Origin: Metarhizium brunneum
Taxonomy: Eukaryota > Ascomycota > Sordariomycetes > Hypocreales > Clavicipitaceae
NCBI RefSeq assembly: GCF_013426205.1
Contig: NC_089425.1
Coordinates: forward strand, 310,001-374,000
Length of the DNA stretch: 64,000 bases
Direction of reading: 5' to 3'
Positions within the stretch are counted from its first letter, which is position 1; every line of letters starts with the position of its first letter. Both the position numbers and the translations under genes were made by a program. Shown piece after piece: positions 22,824 through 34,069 of the stretch. The notes beneath the pieces are model-generated. The model was not told the origin of the DNA and searched no databases. It worked only from the letters and a program-made list of their open reading frames with translations.

Positions 22824-24216
22824 GCTCGATGACGCCGTTGACGTCGACACGAGCATGGGCACTATGCCCAGACCGAACCCCCTGAGAATTTCCCACGGCG
22901 AAGAGTAATAAAAACAGAAGGAACTTATTAAATGGGGATTAGTATTTTCTAAACTGGCATCTCATATGACCCTGCAGTCCGTAGTCAATTGACCTAAGAT
23001 TTGACCTCTGCATTCTCATTACCTGGTACAAGTGCATGGTTACCTGTTTAGGTATATCAAGGTCCAAAGCCGCCGCGGAGTCCCACAAAATTAGGTACAG
23101 GGAGAATGGGTCGTCTCCACCCGAGTTTCGTTTGACAGGTCTTGTCGATGGACCCGACTGACTTGAGACCGAGTGTCTCGTGGTTCAGAACTCAGACGGT
23201 GACGTACCTGAGCGGTGCCTGATGATGTGAGGCTGGAGTGAGCTACGGCTAAGCTTTGGACGCATGATTGATGCCTTGAGTAGTTGATTTGGCGGATAGA
23301 TGTACAACATGTGCTGCAGGATCACCCCGGGACCTGAATGGGCGTGCTGGCGCTCGGGCACCAAGCCAGCGCAGGTTCCTCTGTTGGCGCGCATGCAGAT
23401 ATCTTCACGTGGAAGTAGTATGGAAGTTGGGACTCGGACGGCTCACCCAAGTTGGGCCTGTAGTTGGGATGATGAGCATAAGCGAGAGTAAATTATTGCC
23501 ACCCAAAGCAATGCATTCTGGAGATGGGTGCGGGAATTTAGGACGACAAACAGTGTGGCAGACTGTCAAGGCTGTGACTCTGAAGGCTGGTGTGACACTG
23601 CATGCGTGGTCGATGGTGTGGTCGTGAACGAAGCCAGCCAAAGGGATGCGTCTTGTTCACATTTCACATGCATGACGGTGACATGGGCCCAGTTGGCGGC
23701 CCTCAGAATGCTGGCGCAGAATACAGGATCCCTGCCAGTCCTGATGTTGGCTGGAACTTGGGACCCCGGCTGGGTACAAATAAGTCACATCTCCCACGCA
23801 GCCTTATTTCCGATTCCCCTTCCTCCCCACTCACAACCATAAGTAGGGTCGCAAAGCTTCACACGAGGATCTATCGTCTTGATTTCAAGGAGGTATTTCC
23901 TCTCCCGGACCCGCCTGTCAATCCCCTTGTGCGTCATTCACTCTTTTACCCGTCCCCCAACCCGCGCCTCCTCGCTCTTTTCGTCGCTCTCTAGCCAAGT
24001 TATCAACACGCAACGCCCGGTGTCGAGGACAATTTCCAGTCAGACACTGAAGTGCCGACCCCTTCCGACCCGGACCAGACAAGAGACGCTCATTTTCTCC
24101 CTTTCCAGTGGCCGTTCCTTGTCTGCCCTCGGCCGCGTTGCGCCGTCCTGCCCGAGCTGCTCTTTAGTTCCTAATCGAAACCTCGCCGTCAAATCGAACC
24201 CCACAGCACCGCAGCC
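22824..24216. other. intergenic and 5' leader of the BTB gene
   Basis: No gene supported before 24217. From about 23800 the strand becomes C/T-rich with TCTTTTCGTCGCTCTC-like runs, typical of a fungal promoter and 5' UTR. Confidence 0.5.
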
Positions 24217-25074
24217 ATGTTCAGCAAACGCAGCTTCAAGTCGCAAGACCAGAGCCGCGTGGACAAGTCTGCGAGACTAAAGAAGCCGGGCTCTGTCCGG
24301 GATCCCACGAAGCTATCGAAACTGCAAAGATCGCTCACTGAGCAAGACCGTATTGCCCAAAAGTCCACTACGCCCTCGCCCATTGTGACTCTCACGGTTG
24401 GACGCGAGGGCAGGCTCTTTGCAGCGCACGAGGACGTGCTCCGCCAGTCGCCGTTCTTTGACGCGGCTTGCCGAGGCAACTTCCCCGATGCGCAGAGCAG
24501 GAGGATCTCTCTCCCCGACGAGGAACCCGAGGTCTTCTCCGCCATTCTCGAGTATCTTTACAAGGGCGACTACTACCCGCGCCTGTTGCACAACAGGTCC
24601 CGCAACTCCTGGGATCTCGAGGACCGTGTGCGGACGCCTCACACGTCACCAAACCCCGAAATTGGAGGTGGCCGCGCAGGTACGGTTCCCGACGCCACCG
24701 TTTTCGTATACAGCGTGGGGGCCGATGTCCTCCGCGACACGGTCATCTACTGTGCCGCGGAGCGATACGGCCTCGAGGAGCTCAAGCGTCTGGCCTTGCG
24801 CAAACAAGGCCTGCAATCTGGTATCGATGTGTCAACCATCTTGCGGTCCGCCCAGTACGCCTATGCCCACACGCCCGACTCGGATAGCCGCCTGCGCGCT
24901 CATTACCTCGCCCTGATCATCCGCTGCCGCAAGACGTTCAAGCGGAGCGGGACCATGCAAGCTGAGATGGAAGCCGGTGGCAGCAAACTGTTCTTTGACT
25001 TGTTTGTGGCCATGTGCAATCACCTGGATGACGTCATTGACGTGACGAGCGCGCGCACGCCCAAGACGGTCTGA
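24217..25074 (+). CDS. BTB/POZ domain protein
   Basis: Single exon, 285 aa, ATG in CAGCCATG context. After a basic 50-residue N-terminus a BTB domain spans about residues 55-200. It begins IVTLTVGREGRLFAAHEDVLRQSPFFDAACRG (shown here in part; the key BTB signature is F-x-A-H-x-x-V-L-x-x-x-S-x-x-F). It continues ISLPDEEPEVFSAILEYLY and, after an insert rich in Arg/Ser/Pro, reaches VYSVGADVLRDTVIYCAAERYGLEELKRLA. The C-terminal helices resemble a BACK-like extension. Such fungal BTB proteins may be CUL3 adaptors or have other partners; the sequence does not say which. Confidence 0.85.
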   Translation: MFSKRSFKSQDQSRVDKSARLKKPGSVRDPTKLSKLQRSLTEQDRIAQKSTTPSPIVTLTVGREGRLFAAHEDVLRQSPFFDAACRGNFPDAQSRRISLPDEEPEVFSAILEYLYKGDYYPRLLHNRSRNSWDLEDRVRTPHTSPNPEIGGGRAGTVPDATVFVYSVGADVLRDTVIYCAAERYGLEELKRLALRKQGLQSGIDVSTILRSAQYAYAHTPDSDSRLRAHYLALIIRCRKTFKRSGTMQAEMEAGGSKLFFDLFVAMCNHLDDVIDVTSARTPKTV

Positions 25075-26474
25075 AGGGCTGGTTGACTTGCAGCACGTGC
25101 AGGTCAAACACAAATCAAGTCTCTGAATATATCGTGCTTGCGTAACAGATCGACAGGGATTACAAAGATGGAGGATCAAAATGTGGAATGAACAGTCGGA
25201 AAGAAGTCAACAATCCAAAAGCCCCCAAGAGGGAAACCAAAAAAAAAAAAAGTCACGAAGTAGGAGAGATTGGTGTGGACTTTTAGACATCCGCATGGCG
25301 TTTTGAACCGAGTTTCGATCTCCCCTCATCAGATTGGCGTCTTACCATTTAGGGAGTTGTCTTGTTATTGCTCTCTGTTTGCTTCTTGCGAGGTGGCCGG
25401 CTGACAACTTGATGAGTTACCGAGTCGAGAGGAAGTAATTCCCGCCGTGGTATACGGACCTTGGTCCTCCGCTCAACCCTTTTTGTGATTTTTTTTTTGT
25501 GTTCTTGGGGGGGTTCTCGCTACTATTTTTCTTGGCGGCCTGCTCTTTTTAGTCTTTTCCGCATCTCCACTCGGTGTCCCTGACGCATGTTGCGTTTTCT
25601 GGGGCGTTTTTACTTGTTCAACTCTGGCGTTTTTGCTTTGCTACTGTGGTGTGTTAGGACATTGTTGTTTCGTGTTCTTGTGGTGCCACTTGGTTTTCTA
25701 GACAACAGATTGAATTGGTTTAGATGGGAAGCAATGGCTCTGGTGGCTCTGTTGCATTGTTTTATTGCATCGCGTTACAGTCCACCTTTACTTTGGGCCC
25801 AGATTGAATCCCCCTTGCCGGTGTTGGCCCTTGTTTACGTACTGCTTTGCTTACTGCTTTCAGAACAGACAGATGGAGTCTTTTTTGTTTTTTTTTCTTT
25901 CCTTCGTAATGCTGGTCAAGATTGGTGGTTTTTTACTTGCATGATACACCAACTGGACGGTACTTTGACAATTTGTGGAATGAAAGAATGCCACCATTCA
26001 ATGGCTATGCCACCGGCCGAGGGTGAGGTTTGTTGCCGTCTACGGGATATGGCTGGCAACTTGCACGTCCAAGGCAAGAGGGTGTGGTATTGCTTTTGCG
26101 TGGCGTCTCACATGAAGATTGCCGACAAAAACACGTTTCTTTTCCTTTGTTTGGGAAGAACGAGAACTTGCATGGTCTCGGGGTGAGGAGAAGCGCCCGG
26201 ATAGATTGATGAGATGCACGATCTTGATGATTCGCATGTACATTTAGTTATAGGTCGCCAGACGACCTCCTTGGCGCGAGCACCGTCAAGGTTTGAGGTA
26301 ATGAGAAGCCGGTCACCTCACTGGTGCTTGTGCCCGTCTTGCGATGTTGTGATGCGAGCACGCCATGGTGCAAGACAAAATGATGATATTGCTGCTTTGC
26401 GCGACAAGGTGGCCGTCGCTGCTCTAGTCTATACCCATACTCCAAAGTAAACGTAAATGCAGTCTGCGTCCAAC
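25075..26474. other. T-rich intergenic region
   Basis: The 199-codon ORF at 25587-26186 consists largely of Phe/Leu/Val/Trp/Cys encoded by T-rich sequence following a run like a 3' UTR. I treat it as chance. No other gene seen. Confidence 0.5.
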
Positions 26475-27215
26475 TCAGCGCAAGTCGGGCAAGACAGGCT
26501 CGCCATCCGACCTCGTCGACGCCTCGTACAAAATACGCCAATCCCTGCACTGCCGCTCGCCCATGCCCTCGGCCACGCCCGTCCCGTCGCCGTCTGCCTC
26601 GATGGTCGCGTCGGCATGGCACAAGAGCGACTACATGGTTTATCTCATATCAGCACCAAACACGGTCAATTTTCCAAGCGGGGGGGAAACATTGATGGGT
26701 ATGTCAATACATACCTGGCGCAGGTAATCAAAGCAAGCTAATGCACGATCCCGATGCTGGTGCTCGGCGTCGGGCTTGGCCCCCCCACGCGCGCGTGCCT
26801 GCAGGCGCTGCATCTCGGAGCGGATCGCGGCCAGACACCGCAGCTGGTGGAACATGGCGACGCCGAGCCTGGCGGCCGTGTCGTTGTCGTTGGGCGCGCG
26901 CGCGAGCGTCAGGTACCCGCCGTTCGGGGGCAGCAGGTCCTCGCGCCACAGGCGGTCGTCATCGAGGATCGGGTGTGCGCCGCCGAGGGCAAAGTCGACG
27001 CGCCTGGCGCTCGCGGCGACGGCGCCCGCCAGGTCCGCGGCCGTTTCGTGCAAGTCCTGGTGCGACTTGTCGCTGGCGCGGTGGTGCGTGGTGAACTGCG
27101 AGAAGGGCATGAGCATGAAGTAGGTGAAGAGGGCGAAGCTGACGAGCAGCGAGGAGAAGAGGCACAGCAGGAAGACGGTGTGCCGGCGGGTGGTGGACTT
27201 GGGGAGCGGCGCCAT
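26475..27215 (-). CDS. UstYa-family (DUF3328) protein with degraded HxxHC motifs
   Basis: Exons 27215-26715 and 26630-26475, 218 aa. The intron is GTATGT..ATGTAG (84 bp, phase 0). One N-terminal membrane anchor (residues 12-36) is followed by a lumenal domain. The family signature is recognisable in MFHQLRCLAAIR, CFDYLRQ-SLLCHADATIE and the C-terminal CRDWRILYE. UstYa proteins use two HxxHC motifs, thought to bind copper, to oxidise or cyclise peptide products. Here motif 1 reads HQLRC and motif 2 reads RALAC, so most of the histidines are missing. No ribosomal-peptide precursor or partner UstYa gene was seen near it. It may be non-catalytic or have another role. Confidence 0.72.
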
Positions 27216-28061
27216 GGCAGGATGTAGATGTCGTCAATCAATGTGTTGCGGCTCGATGGACGGACAATGCGAGGGTGGGAGGGAAGGGAAGGAAATGGCT
27301 GCTTTTGTTTCCATTGTCTTTTATTGTTTTTTGTCTTGTTATGCTGGGCTCGTTTTGTTTTCATCTCCCCCTTGTGCTTGCCCATTTCACACCAGACCAG
27401 CACGACCATGTGGCACCGAGCATCAAGTGACATCTGCAGCTAGTGCCGGCTTTTGCGGAGGGACAGGGAACTTTTTTTTTTTTCCATTTAAAATTCCCAT
27501 CATGCCCCCCTTGCCTTTTTTGCATCTTGGGCCAGAGTTGGGATGCTGCTCCTCATTCCGGCCAATGGCGCGTGGCTTACATGGTCTCCCTGGCGTGCGC
27601 GTCGCGAGTGCTTGGATTCAAGGGAGGGCCGGGCGTTTGGGAATTTGGTCCGTCATGCTCGACCGGCCTTGTTGGCGCCATGACGTCGCGAGGCATGCGA
27701 ATCGGAAGCCAATTTGATCTGGTCGTGCTTGCGAACATGGGGCATCGTGGATTCGTGGCCGGCGCTGGTGGGATTTGCCTGTGTTTCGCATTCCTGGGAA
27801 TTAGCCGGGTGATGGATGGTAATGCCGGTTCGTCTGCGAGACATGGCTGGATATTTGTGTCTTGGGACGTACGTACTACATTGGCCGGATGAGGGATCCG
27901 GCATCAGGTGATATTGATGGCAATGTTCGGACGGCGATTGTCTCACTTGTGCTCCGGCCCTCTGTTTACGGCATGGATCATCGCTTGGCGGACGACGAAA
28001 CTCGACATTGGACGGACGGACATCGAAGCATCAACGATGAACCTTGGTCGCATCGATTCAT
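27216..28061. other. intergenic, no gene seen
   Basis: Upstream of the UstYa-type gene. Contains T-rich runs (27466-27484). No coding sequence supported. Confidence 0.45.
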
Positions 28062-28733
28062 CTACAACCAAAACGCCACCACGGCAAGCATGAAGGCCCC
28101 AGCTATAGACAACCACTGCGCCGTGCATTGAGCCGCGCCGGCCATGGGAATACTTGTGCCTGGCGACACAAATTAGCACTTGCGCTCCATGCCTCGTCAT
28201 TTACGTCCGGCCCGTGTCTCGCCAAACCTACCTCGTCCACTAGGGGTGCTCGTCACGTTTGTCAAGGCCGAGCTAGATGCAGTTGTTGCATCTGTCTGTA
28301 CACCACGCAAACTTGTCCTTGTCGTCCTTGCCGTACTTGTCGCCGAGCTCGTGCAACCAACAACCGCAACAGAGCACTGCCCACTCCGCGCGTAGACGTC
28401 TGACGAATTCGCGCCGTCGACGGCAAGCCTGTAAGCCGGTTAGCAACCCTCCGTCATTGGAATTCGTCTCGTGTCCGCTCACAGCTGGTACGCGCCGCTG
28501 GAAGGAATACCGCAGGGAACCGACACGCGCACGGCATCAGCAGCGACAGGAACACCGGAAGCAAGAAGCCTGTTGACGGCGGGACTCTGCGCGGCGCCGT
28601 TCCAAAGGTTCAAGTCGAACTTGGCAGGGTCGGTGTCAACATGGCTCCAGGTCACCGTCACGTCGGAGCCCGTCGCTGCATGACCCGGGCTGTTGATCTG
28701 CAGAGCCCAGACGAACAGCGCCGGTAAAGGCAT
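28062..28733 (-). CDS. KRE9/KNH1-type GPI-anchored cell-surface protein
   Basis: Exons 28733-28483, 28428-28232 and 28159-28062, 181 aa. The introns are GTGAGC..TACAG (54 bp) and GTAGGT..GCCAG (72 bp), and the phases close exactly. A signal peptide (MPLPALFVWALQ) precedes the domain. The domain starts INSPGHAATGSDVTVTWSHV and has TDPAKFDLNL and VRVSVPCGIPSSGAYQL, the hallmark of the yeast cell wall synthesis KRE9/KNH1 family and of Ser-Thr-rich GPI proteins. A Ser/Thr-rich stalk follows. The third exon ends in a small-residue site and a hydrophobic tail (LSIAGAFMLAVVAFWL), which is a GPI attachment signal. Without the last intron the protein would lack the anchor, which supports the model. 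Expected location: plasma membrane or wall. Confidence 0.78.
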
Positions 28734-30497
28734 GGCCGTGGTAGTGGTGTGCGAGCCTATTCTGCAGAGTAGAGTATATTTGGAGGAGACGAGCGTTGAG
28801 GGACGTGTGCTGCCCGTGGTGAAATTGGTAGGATTCCTCGTCTTTGTATGGCATCATGCAGGCTGACCGCCGAGTAAGATGACCTTCAGCCGCTCAGAGT
28901 CGGTTGTATAAGTGAGGCCTGTTGTCACCGCCACGTGCATGCATACACGATATACGGGTACCATCTTTGCGACAAACCCTGCCTGCGACCTCCTATTAAC
29001 GGCATACCTGCCCGTGGCGGCCTGTTTAGGGATCATGCGGCACAAAATTGTATTTCTGCACGCGGAAATAGCTCTCATAAAGATTATACACTCGTTTAGA
29101 CGTACTCCCCGATTGGCCTTTGGCGGCACTTGCTATGGGGATTTCTCAACTCGATGAGCCCGGATCAATTCGACCATGACGGATTTTGGATAACGTGCTG
29201 TGGTGGTAACTTGGGCGATGCAGGTCTGCTTTCGCCAGCATCCCCGGCCAGTACCGCGAGAGCCGTCAGCTTCCTGGAGGAACAGACTGGTGCGGCACAA
29301 GGGGAGATCAGCGATGGTTTTAGTCCCAACATTTGAACTTACATAAAAGCTGGCTAGGGCGAATAACAACCCGTGGCGTTGGGTTAGCAGGGACCGGCTG
29401 TTGAAGGGCGATGGCGCTGTTTCGTTTTTATATACTCGGCGTGTACCTATACATGTACAGCCCCGGACTCCGTACATAGAGGCGCTAGTAAATATTGTAC
29501 GCATCAAGCGCATCTTGCAAAGAGCTGTTATGCCATGTGTCTCCACTGCTTCGAGGAAAGCAGGCCTAGTTCCTCGTCGTATATGTATCGCAGCATTAGT
29601 GTCAGTTGTAGCTGGACTCAAATTGCACCCGGCTGCCATGGCACAGACCGCTTGCAATGAGGAAGCTGTGCGGTTTCACTGCTTTGGCATTATTATTTGC
29701 TCATTGTGGTTCCTGTTCTGTCTGCGGCATTGAACTTGTCTGCGAGTTGCAAAGCCATGCATGGCAATGCTTGATATTACTCCAAGATATAAGGCATGAT
29801 AGATCTTCATCTGGTGGATGTCCTCCACTTCTGGTGGCTCAACAGACGTGAACCACTCGGAAGTATTTAGTCGTTGAGCATTAGAACCTAGAAACTGTAG
29901 ACCATGTAGGTCAATCTACCGCCAGGAAACAGTACCTGATGACACTCCGAGTGTCCATCATGAAGGCCCTACGTCCTTGAAACTAGACACCGCTTACCGG
30001 GCGACCGCGGAGGCGAGAGTTCCCTAGCTTGAAATTTTAGTGCCTTTATGTCTTGAAAATTGCAAAAAGCAGAAAAAAAGAAGACTGATACATTCGTAAA
30101 GCTGATACCGGGCAATTACCGCCGCGGCCAGGTTGGTCTCATTACCCGGCTGTGTGGCAGTCATTGGAAGCGTCTTGATGCTACTACCTACGCCAGAGAG
30201 CACCAACGACAATTTACACCAGACGCATTATTCAGTAAATTGTGAAACAAAGAGATCTGAGACAATGTCATGACTTCCCAAGCTGCCAAGATGTCTCGCG
30301 CACCGGGACGTCTTCCAAGCTGCTGTTACACGAATGTCACGTTGTCATATTCTAACTCTGTGGCGAAAATAGTTTAACCTTCATGTCCGGAGCGAATATA
30401 GTCGGACTTGTCAACTTTAGAGTCACGAAATGGCCCGGATATTTGCATTTACGAAGGCCATAAGCCTGCCGACTGAGATGGGCCCGTGGACCCGTCA
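28734..30497. other. intergenic, no gene seen
   Basis: Short ORFs only, on both strands (for example 29133-29657 minus), without motifs or splice-supported extensions. Ends at the target-site duplication of the LTR at 30498. Confidence 0.45.
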
Positions 30498-30746
30498 TGT
30501 ACACGGAAAAGGCCCAACAGATCGCGAAGCCCAACAAAGGGGCTTCGCCGACAAGGGACTTGTTGGTTACACAGAGTAAACACGTGCCCGGGCAAGAGCA
30601 CTAGGCACGAGCGTTGCTTTCATGTATATATAGTGGTCTTTATTCCCCTCCTTCCTCGAGGCAACTCAGGACCTTTGATATCCTGCGGGATTATTATTGA
30701 ATTGGGCCCTTTTGCTCCAAGCCTTCTATACGAACCCTTGTCACAT
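30498..30746 (+). mobile_element. solo LTR (family A)
   Basis: A 249 bp element starting TGTACACGGAAAAGGCCC and ending AACCCTTGTCACA, closely similar to the elements at 33319 and 47135. It is flanked by CGTCA on the left and TGTCA on the right, a 5 bp target-site duplication with one mismatch. It contains a TATA-like string (CATGTATATATAG). No internal retrotransposon sequence adjoins it. Confidence 0.8.
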
Positions 30747-31649
30747 GTCATCACCCGGGGGCGTTGTCTGAGGCAGACAAACACAACTACTGGTGAGAAG
30801 CATGGCTAAAAACCGTCGACGGTACATCACCGGCTCATGATTCTCCGGCAACCCTGTTTCTAGTTAATCCTACGAACGGACCACTTATTTCACAAGGGCT
30901 CGACTTGGACAAGACGAAGCAATCTCAAGCCATTGCCATCACGACAACCTTCTGGCGTCTTGACGTATTTTCAGTAATGCTACACCTCATGGGCTGAAGG
31001 ATTAAGGCGGCCAGGTTATGGCTGGACGACTGCACCATCACCGCCGCCGTGGTCAACATCTTTGTACGTGCGCGTCACGTAGTGAAACTATGCCACTCGT
31101 GTGAACAACGGTTTTCACAGGAAACCTAGCAGTCTCTGGGGAGATTACGGCTACACTAGCCATTCAAATATGGTGAAACATTACTATTCAAATACAAGAC
31201 TCAGTCATAAAGCACAGAGAGTGACCACCAGCATCAATGACAGCCTTTTCGGGTTGAAAATAACTAGCTGCTGGCATAGCAAGTAGATGGCTAAACATCA
31301 AGAACAGCACGGTCAAGTCAAAGCCAAGAACAAAAGTCTGTACAGGCTACTCAACTATGATGTAGGGCATCGCGGACACAAGGATATCTCAGTCTGGGCA
31401 CAGTATTTTGCCGCGTCGTCCAGTGGCGCGTCAGAACTCGACTTTGAATTCACCACGTAACCCGCGCCAGTGGATAAATCAAGGTGCCGAGTTTGTAAAA
31501 GATGCCAATGCCGTCAACAAGCGCCAACAAGGGCCACCATGCTGTACTACACAGCACAGCGCTCACTCTGCACAGCCCGGCATCAACCGCCGAGATAAAA
31601 GGGTCGGGGTTCTCTACATACTCCCCGTGCGGCAAGTCAAGACGCCGCC
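30747..31649. other. intergenic, no gene seen
   Basis: Between the solo LTR and the 3' end of the NYN gene. No coding sequence supported. Confidence 0.45.
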
Positions 31650-32405
31650 TTACTTGGATCGCTTTTTGCCCCGGACATAAACCACGGGAGGCTTCCCCTC
31701 ACCCGGGAAGCGCTTGGTAACGTCCAGCAACGGATCCGAGCGAATCATGTGGCTGAGCTTCAGAAATCCAAAGCTGCGAGCATCAAAGTCCGGCTGCCAC
31801 TTGGTGATGAGGTACCCGACGTCAGCGAGGTTTGCCCAGCCGTCGTCATCCGACTTCGCCTCTATGGCCTCCTGGATCAGGCTCTGGGCCGTGACAAACT
31901 TGGCGGCCGGGGTCCCGGCGACCCTGTGCGCCCGGACGGCAATGTCGGCGGCCAGGTCGACGTTCTGGGACAGGTTCTCAATGTAGATGAACTTGTCGCA
32001 GGCGCTGACGAGGGCCTTGGGGGCCTTGCGCTCGCCGAAGCCGTAGACGAGCAGGCCGGACTCTCGGATCCGCGAGGCCAGGCGCGTGAAGTCGCTGTCG
32101 CTGGAGACGAGGCAGAAGCCGTCGAAGCGGTTCGAGTACAGCAGGTCCATGGCGTCAATGACCATGGCGGCGTCGGTCGAGTTTTTGCCCTGCGTGTAGG
32201 CGAACTGCTGGATGGGCAGGATGGAGTTCTCGAGGAGCTGTTCCTTCCAGCCGCGGAGGTTGGTGCCCGTCCAGTCGCCGTAGGCGCGCTTCACAAAGGC
32301 CGTGCCGTACTTGGCGATCTCGGCGAGCAGCACGCCCGCCATGTTGGGCTGGGCGTTGTCCGCGTCTATGAGGACCGCAAGCTTGACCGCCACGTCGTCG
32401 GCCAT
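31650..32405 (-). CDS. NYN-domain putative ribonuclease with C-terminal LOTUS-like domain
   Basis: Single exon, 251 aa. The N-terminal NYN/PIN-like domain carries the acidic residues expected of this nuclease fold. They lie in LAVLIDADNAQP, AYGDWTG, GKNSTDAAMVIDAMDLLY and CLVSSDSDFTRLASRIRESG. The C-terminal third (SLIQEAIEA..WANLADVGYLITKWQPDF..GFLKLSHMIRSDP) fits an OST-HTH/LOTUS RNA-binding helix-turn-helix. The architecture is that of bacterial LabA/limkain-type NYN proteins of about 250 aa, and the gene has no intron, unlike most neighbours. Likely role: RNA cleavage or binding; the target is unknown. Confidence 0.85.
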   Translation of the reverse strand: MADDVAVKLAVLIDADNAQPNMAGVLLAEIAKYGTAFVKRAYGDWTGTNLRGWKEQLLENSILPIQQFAYTQGKNSTDAAMVIDAMDLLYSNRFDGFCLVSSDSDFTRLASRIRESGLLVYGFGERKAPKALVSACDKFIYIENLSQNVDLAADIAVRAHRVAGTPAAKFVTAQSLIQEAIEAKSDDDGWANLADVGYLITKWQPDFDARSFGFLKLSHMIRSDPLLDVTKRFPGEGKPPVVYVRGKKRSK

Positions 32406-33318
32406 GGTGGACGTCCGTTGGGACGATCTGTTGGGTGTATGGCGCCCTTGAAGCCGTGTCGGCGCCGTCGCCGTGCGGCAGTCGGAGCGGGCGGAGGCGT
32501 GTCCGGCGAGAAACTGCCAGACTGGCGATGGCTACAGAAGACGAATGTTTTGGCGCGTTTGTTGACGACATGAGTCCCTTGGAGTTCAGTGGACAGCACA
32601 AACGCATCAGGACGTGTGTCTCGCACGGTCTACCGGGCGGCTACCACGCCGTTGAATGCCTCAAAGCATTGATGTGTTTGCCTCTTGCGTCAGTTTCGGG
32701 CATGGAACTGGTTGAGACTTTCAAAGCCCAAAGATGTGCTGACTCAGCTGTGGGTTTCGCGTTCCATGTTGGGTGTTAATTTGCTCTTCCGTCCTTGGCA
32801 GCAAAAGGCCAGCGTGTCACGATTGGCCGCTATGGATCGAACTGAGGACTGGATTCCATATTGATGACTTCTTTTTGTCGCTGGACCCTGGAGCCGTTTG
32901 GAATCTCGTGGACCTGCCAAAACATTGTCAATATACCGAGCGTTTGGTGTTGATTGTTCGAGGGTCTCACTCCTGACCAGTCGACATGGCGTCTTACATG
33001 AAGATGTCTGGTGTATTCATATATGGACCTGGAGCCCGCGGCGGATATGTGATATATGCCGGAAAAGAAAGTGGCTAGTCCACTTGGTTGCTAACGGGTA
33101 GATGCGTGAAAACCCTTCAGCGAATACTAAAAAGCCATGTCGAATCTTGCTGCAAGTTATCGCATAACAAATAGTAGTCGTGCGGGTTATTCCGGGGAGT
33201 TAAATATGTGCCGATATTGTCCCACTGCAGTCTACCGCAAGTCAGGGCAAAGCCGCCGCAGAAGGCAAGTAATGGTTGGGTTTTAAAAATTGGAGTTTCT
33301 GCTCTAAATTGCACCAGG
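32406..33318. other. intergenic, no gene seen
   Basis: Upstream of the NYN gene. Only unremarkable short ORFs, up to the target-site duplication at 33314-33318. Confidence 0.45.
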
Positions 33319-33568
33319 TGTGACAAGGGTTCAGTATGAAGGCTTGGAGCAAAAAGGGCTCAATTCAATAATAATCTCGTAGGATATCAAAGGTCCTAAG
33401 TTGCTAAGAGAAGGAAGGGAAGGGTGACTGCTTTATATACATGAAAGGAACGCCCGGGCCTAGGGCTCTTACCCGGGCGCGTGTTCTAGCTGTGTAACCA
33501 ACAGGTTCCTTTATCGGCGAAGCCCCTTTGTTGGGCTTCACGATCTGTTGGGCCTTTTCCGTGTAACA
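33319..33568 (-). mobile_element. solo LTR (family A)
   Basis: A 250 bp element in reverse orientation. It reads TGTGACAAGGGTTCAG at its left end and CCGTGTAACA at its right end on the plus strand. It is flanked by a perfect 5 bp target-site duplication, CCAGG (33314-33318 and 33569-33573). The body includes CCCAACAAAGGGGCTTCGCC on the minus strand, also present in the copy at 30498. No internal region, so the element has recombined to a solo LTR. Confidence 0.88.
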
Positions 33569-34069
33569 CCAGGTCATTGCACCGGTGTGAACATTATGGG
33601 AGACTTGGCTGAGGAAACCCCCGTCACGATGTAGCAGCTATGAATCGCATTGAACTACGGTTTCATTAAAGGCCGTAGAGAAGAGAGAGAGCCAAGATGT
33701 GCACAACTTGAAAGCTTGAAATCAGGGATATTCGGCATGAGCCGCTATTGCTGCATCTTTGTGCTTCATGGCCTGGCCGTTAAACCTGATAACCACCCTG
33801 ACAGGATGCCTACTGAACTAAATCACTCCATATGCAGAGCTGAGGCCTCGATAATTATCGTCAGATGTCAATTTAGACTAGAAACCCTGTATATACATGC
33901 CTATGGGAAAAAACCGTACTAGGTTGCTAGCTAGCCAGTTGCCTAGCTGGATGAAAAACCCTAGGGCTTCCATGCTCTATGATTCCTTCTATCATTCTCT
34001 GCCATTTGGGAGGCCCTCAAAACCATATTGTCTTTTACTACTCCCTATAACCGGCGATAAAGTATCCCC
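33569..34069. other. intergenic, no gene seen
   Basis: No coding sequence supported between the solo LTR and the 3' end of the secreted-protein gene. Confidence 0.45.

Noticed and set aside
25587..26186. 199-codon plus-strand ORF encoding an apparent membrane protein
   Set aside because: It lies in T-rich DNA after the BTB gene, and its hydrophobicity follows from T-rich codons. No motif or splice support.
31749..32573. 274-codon plus-strand ORF opposite the NYN gene
   Set aside because: Composition (Gly/Val/Asp/Leu runs) is typical of an antisense shadow; the minus strand encodes a clear NYN domain.
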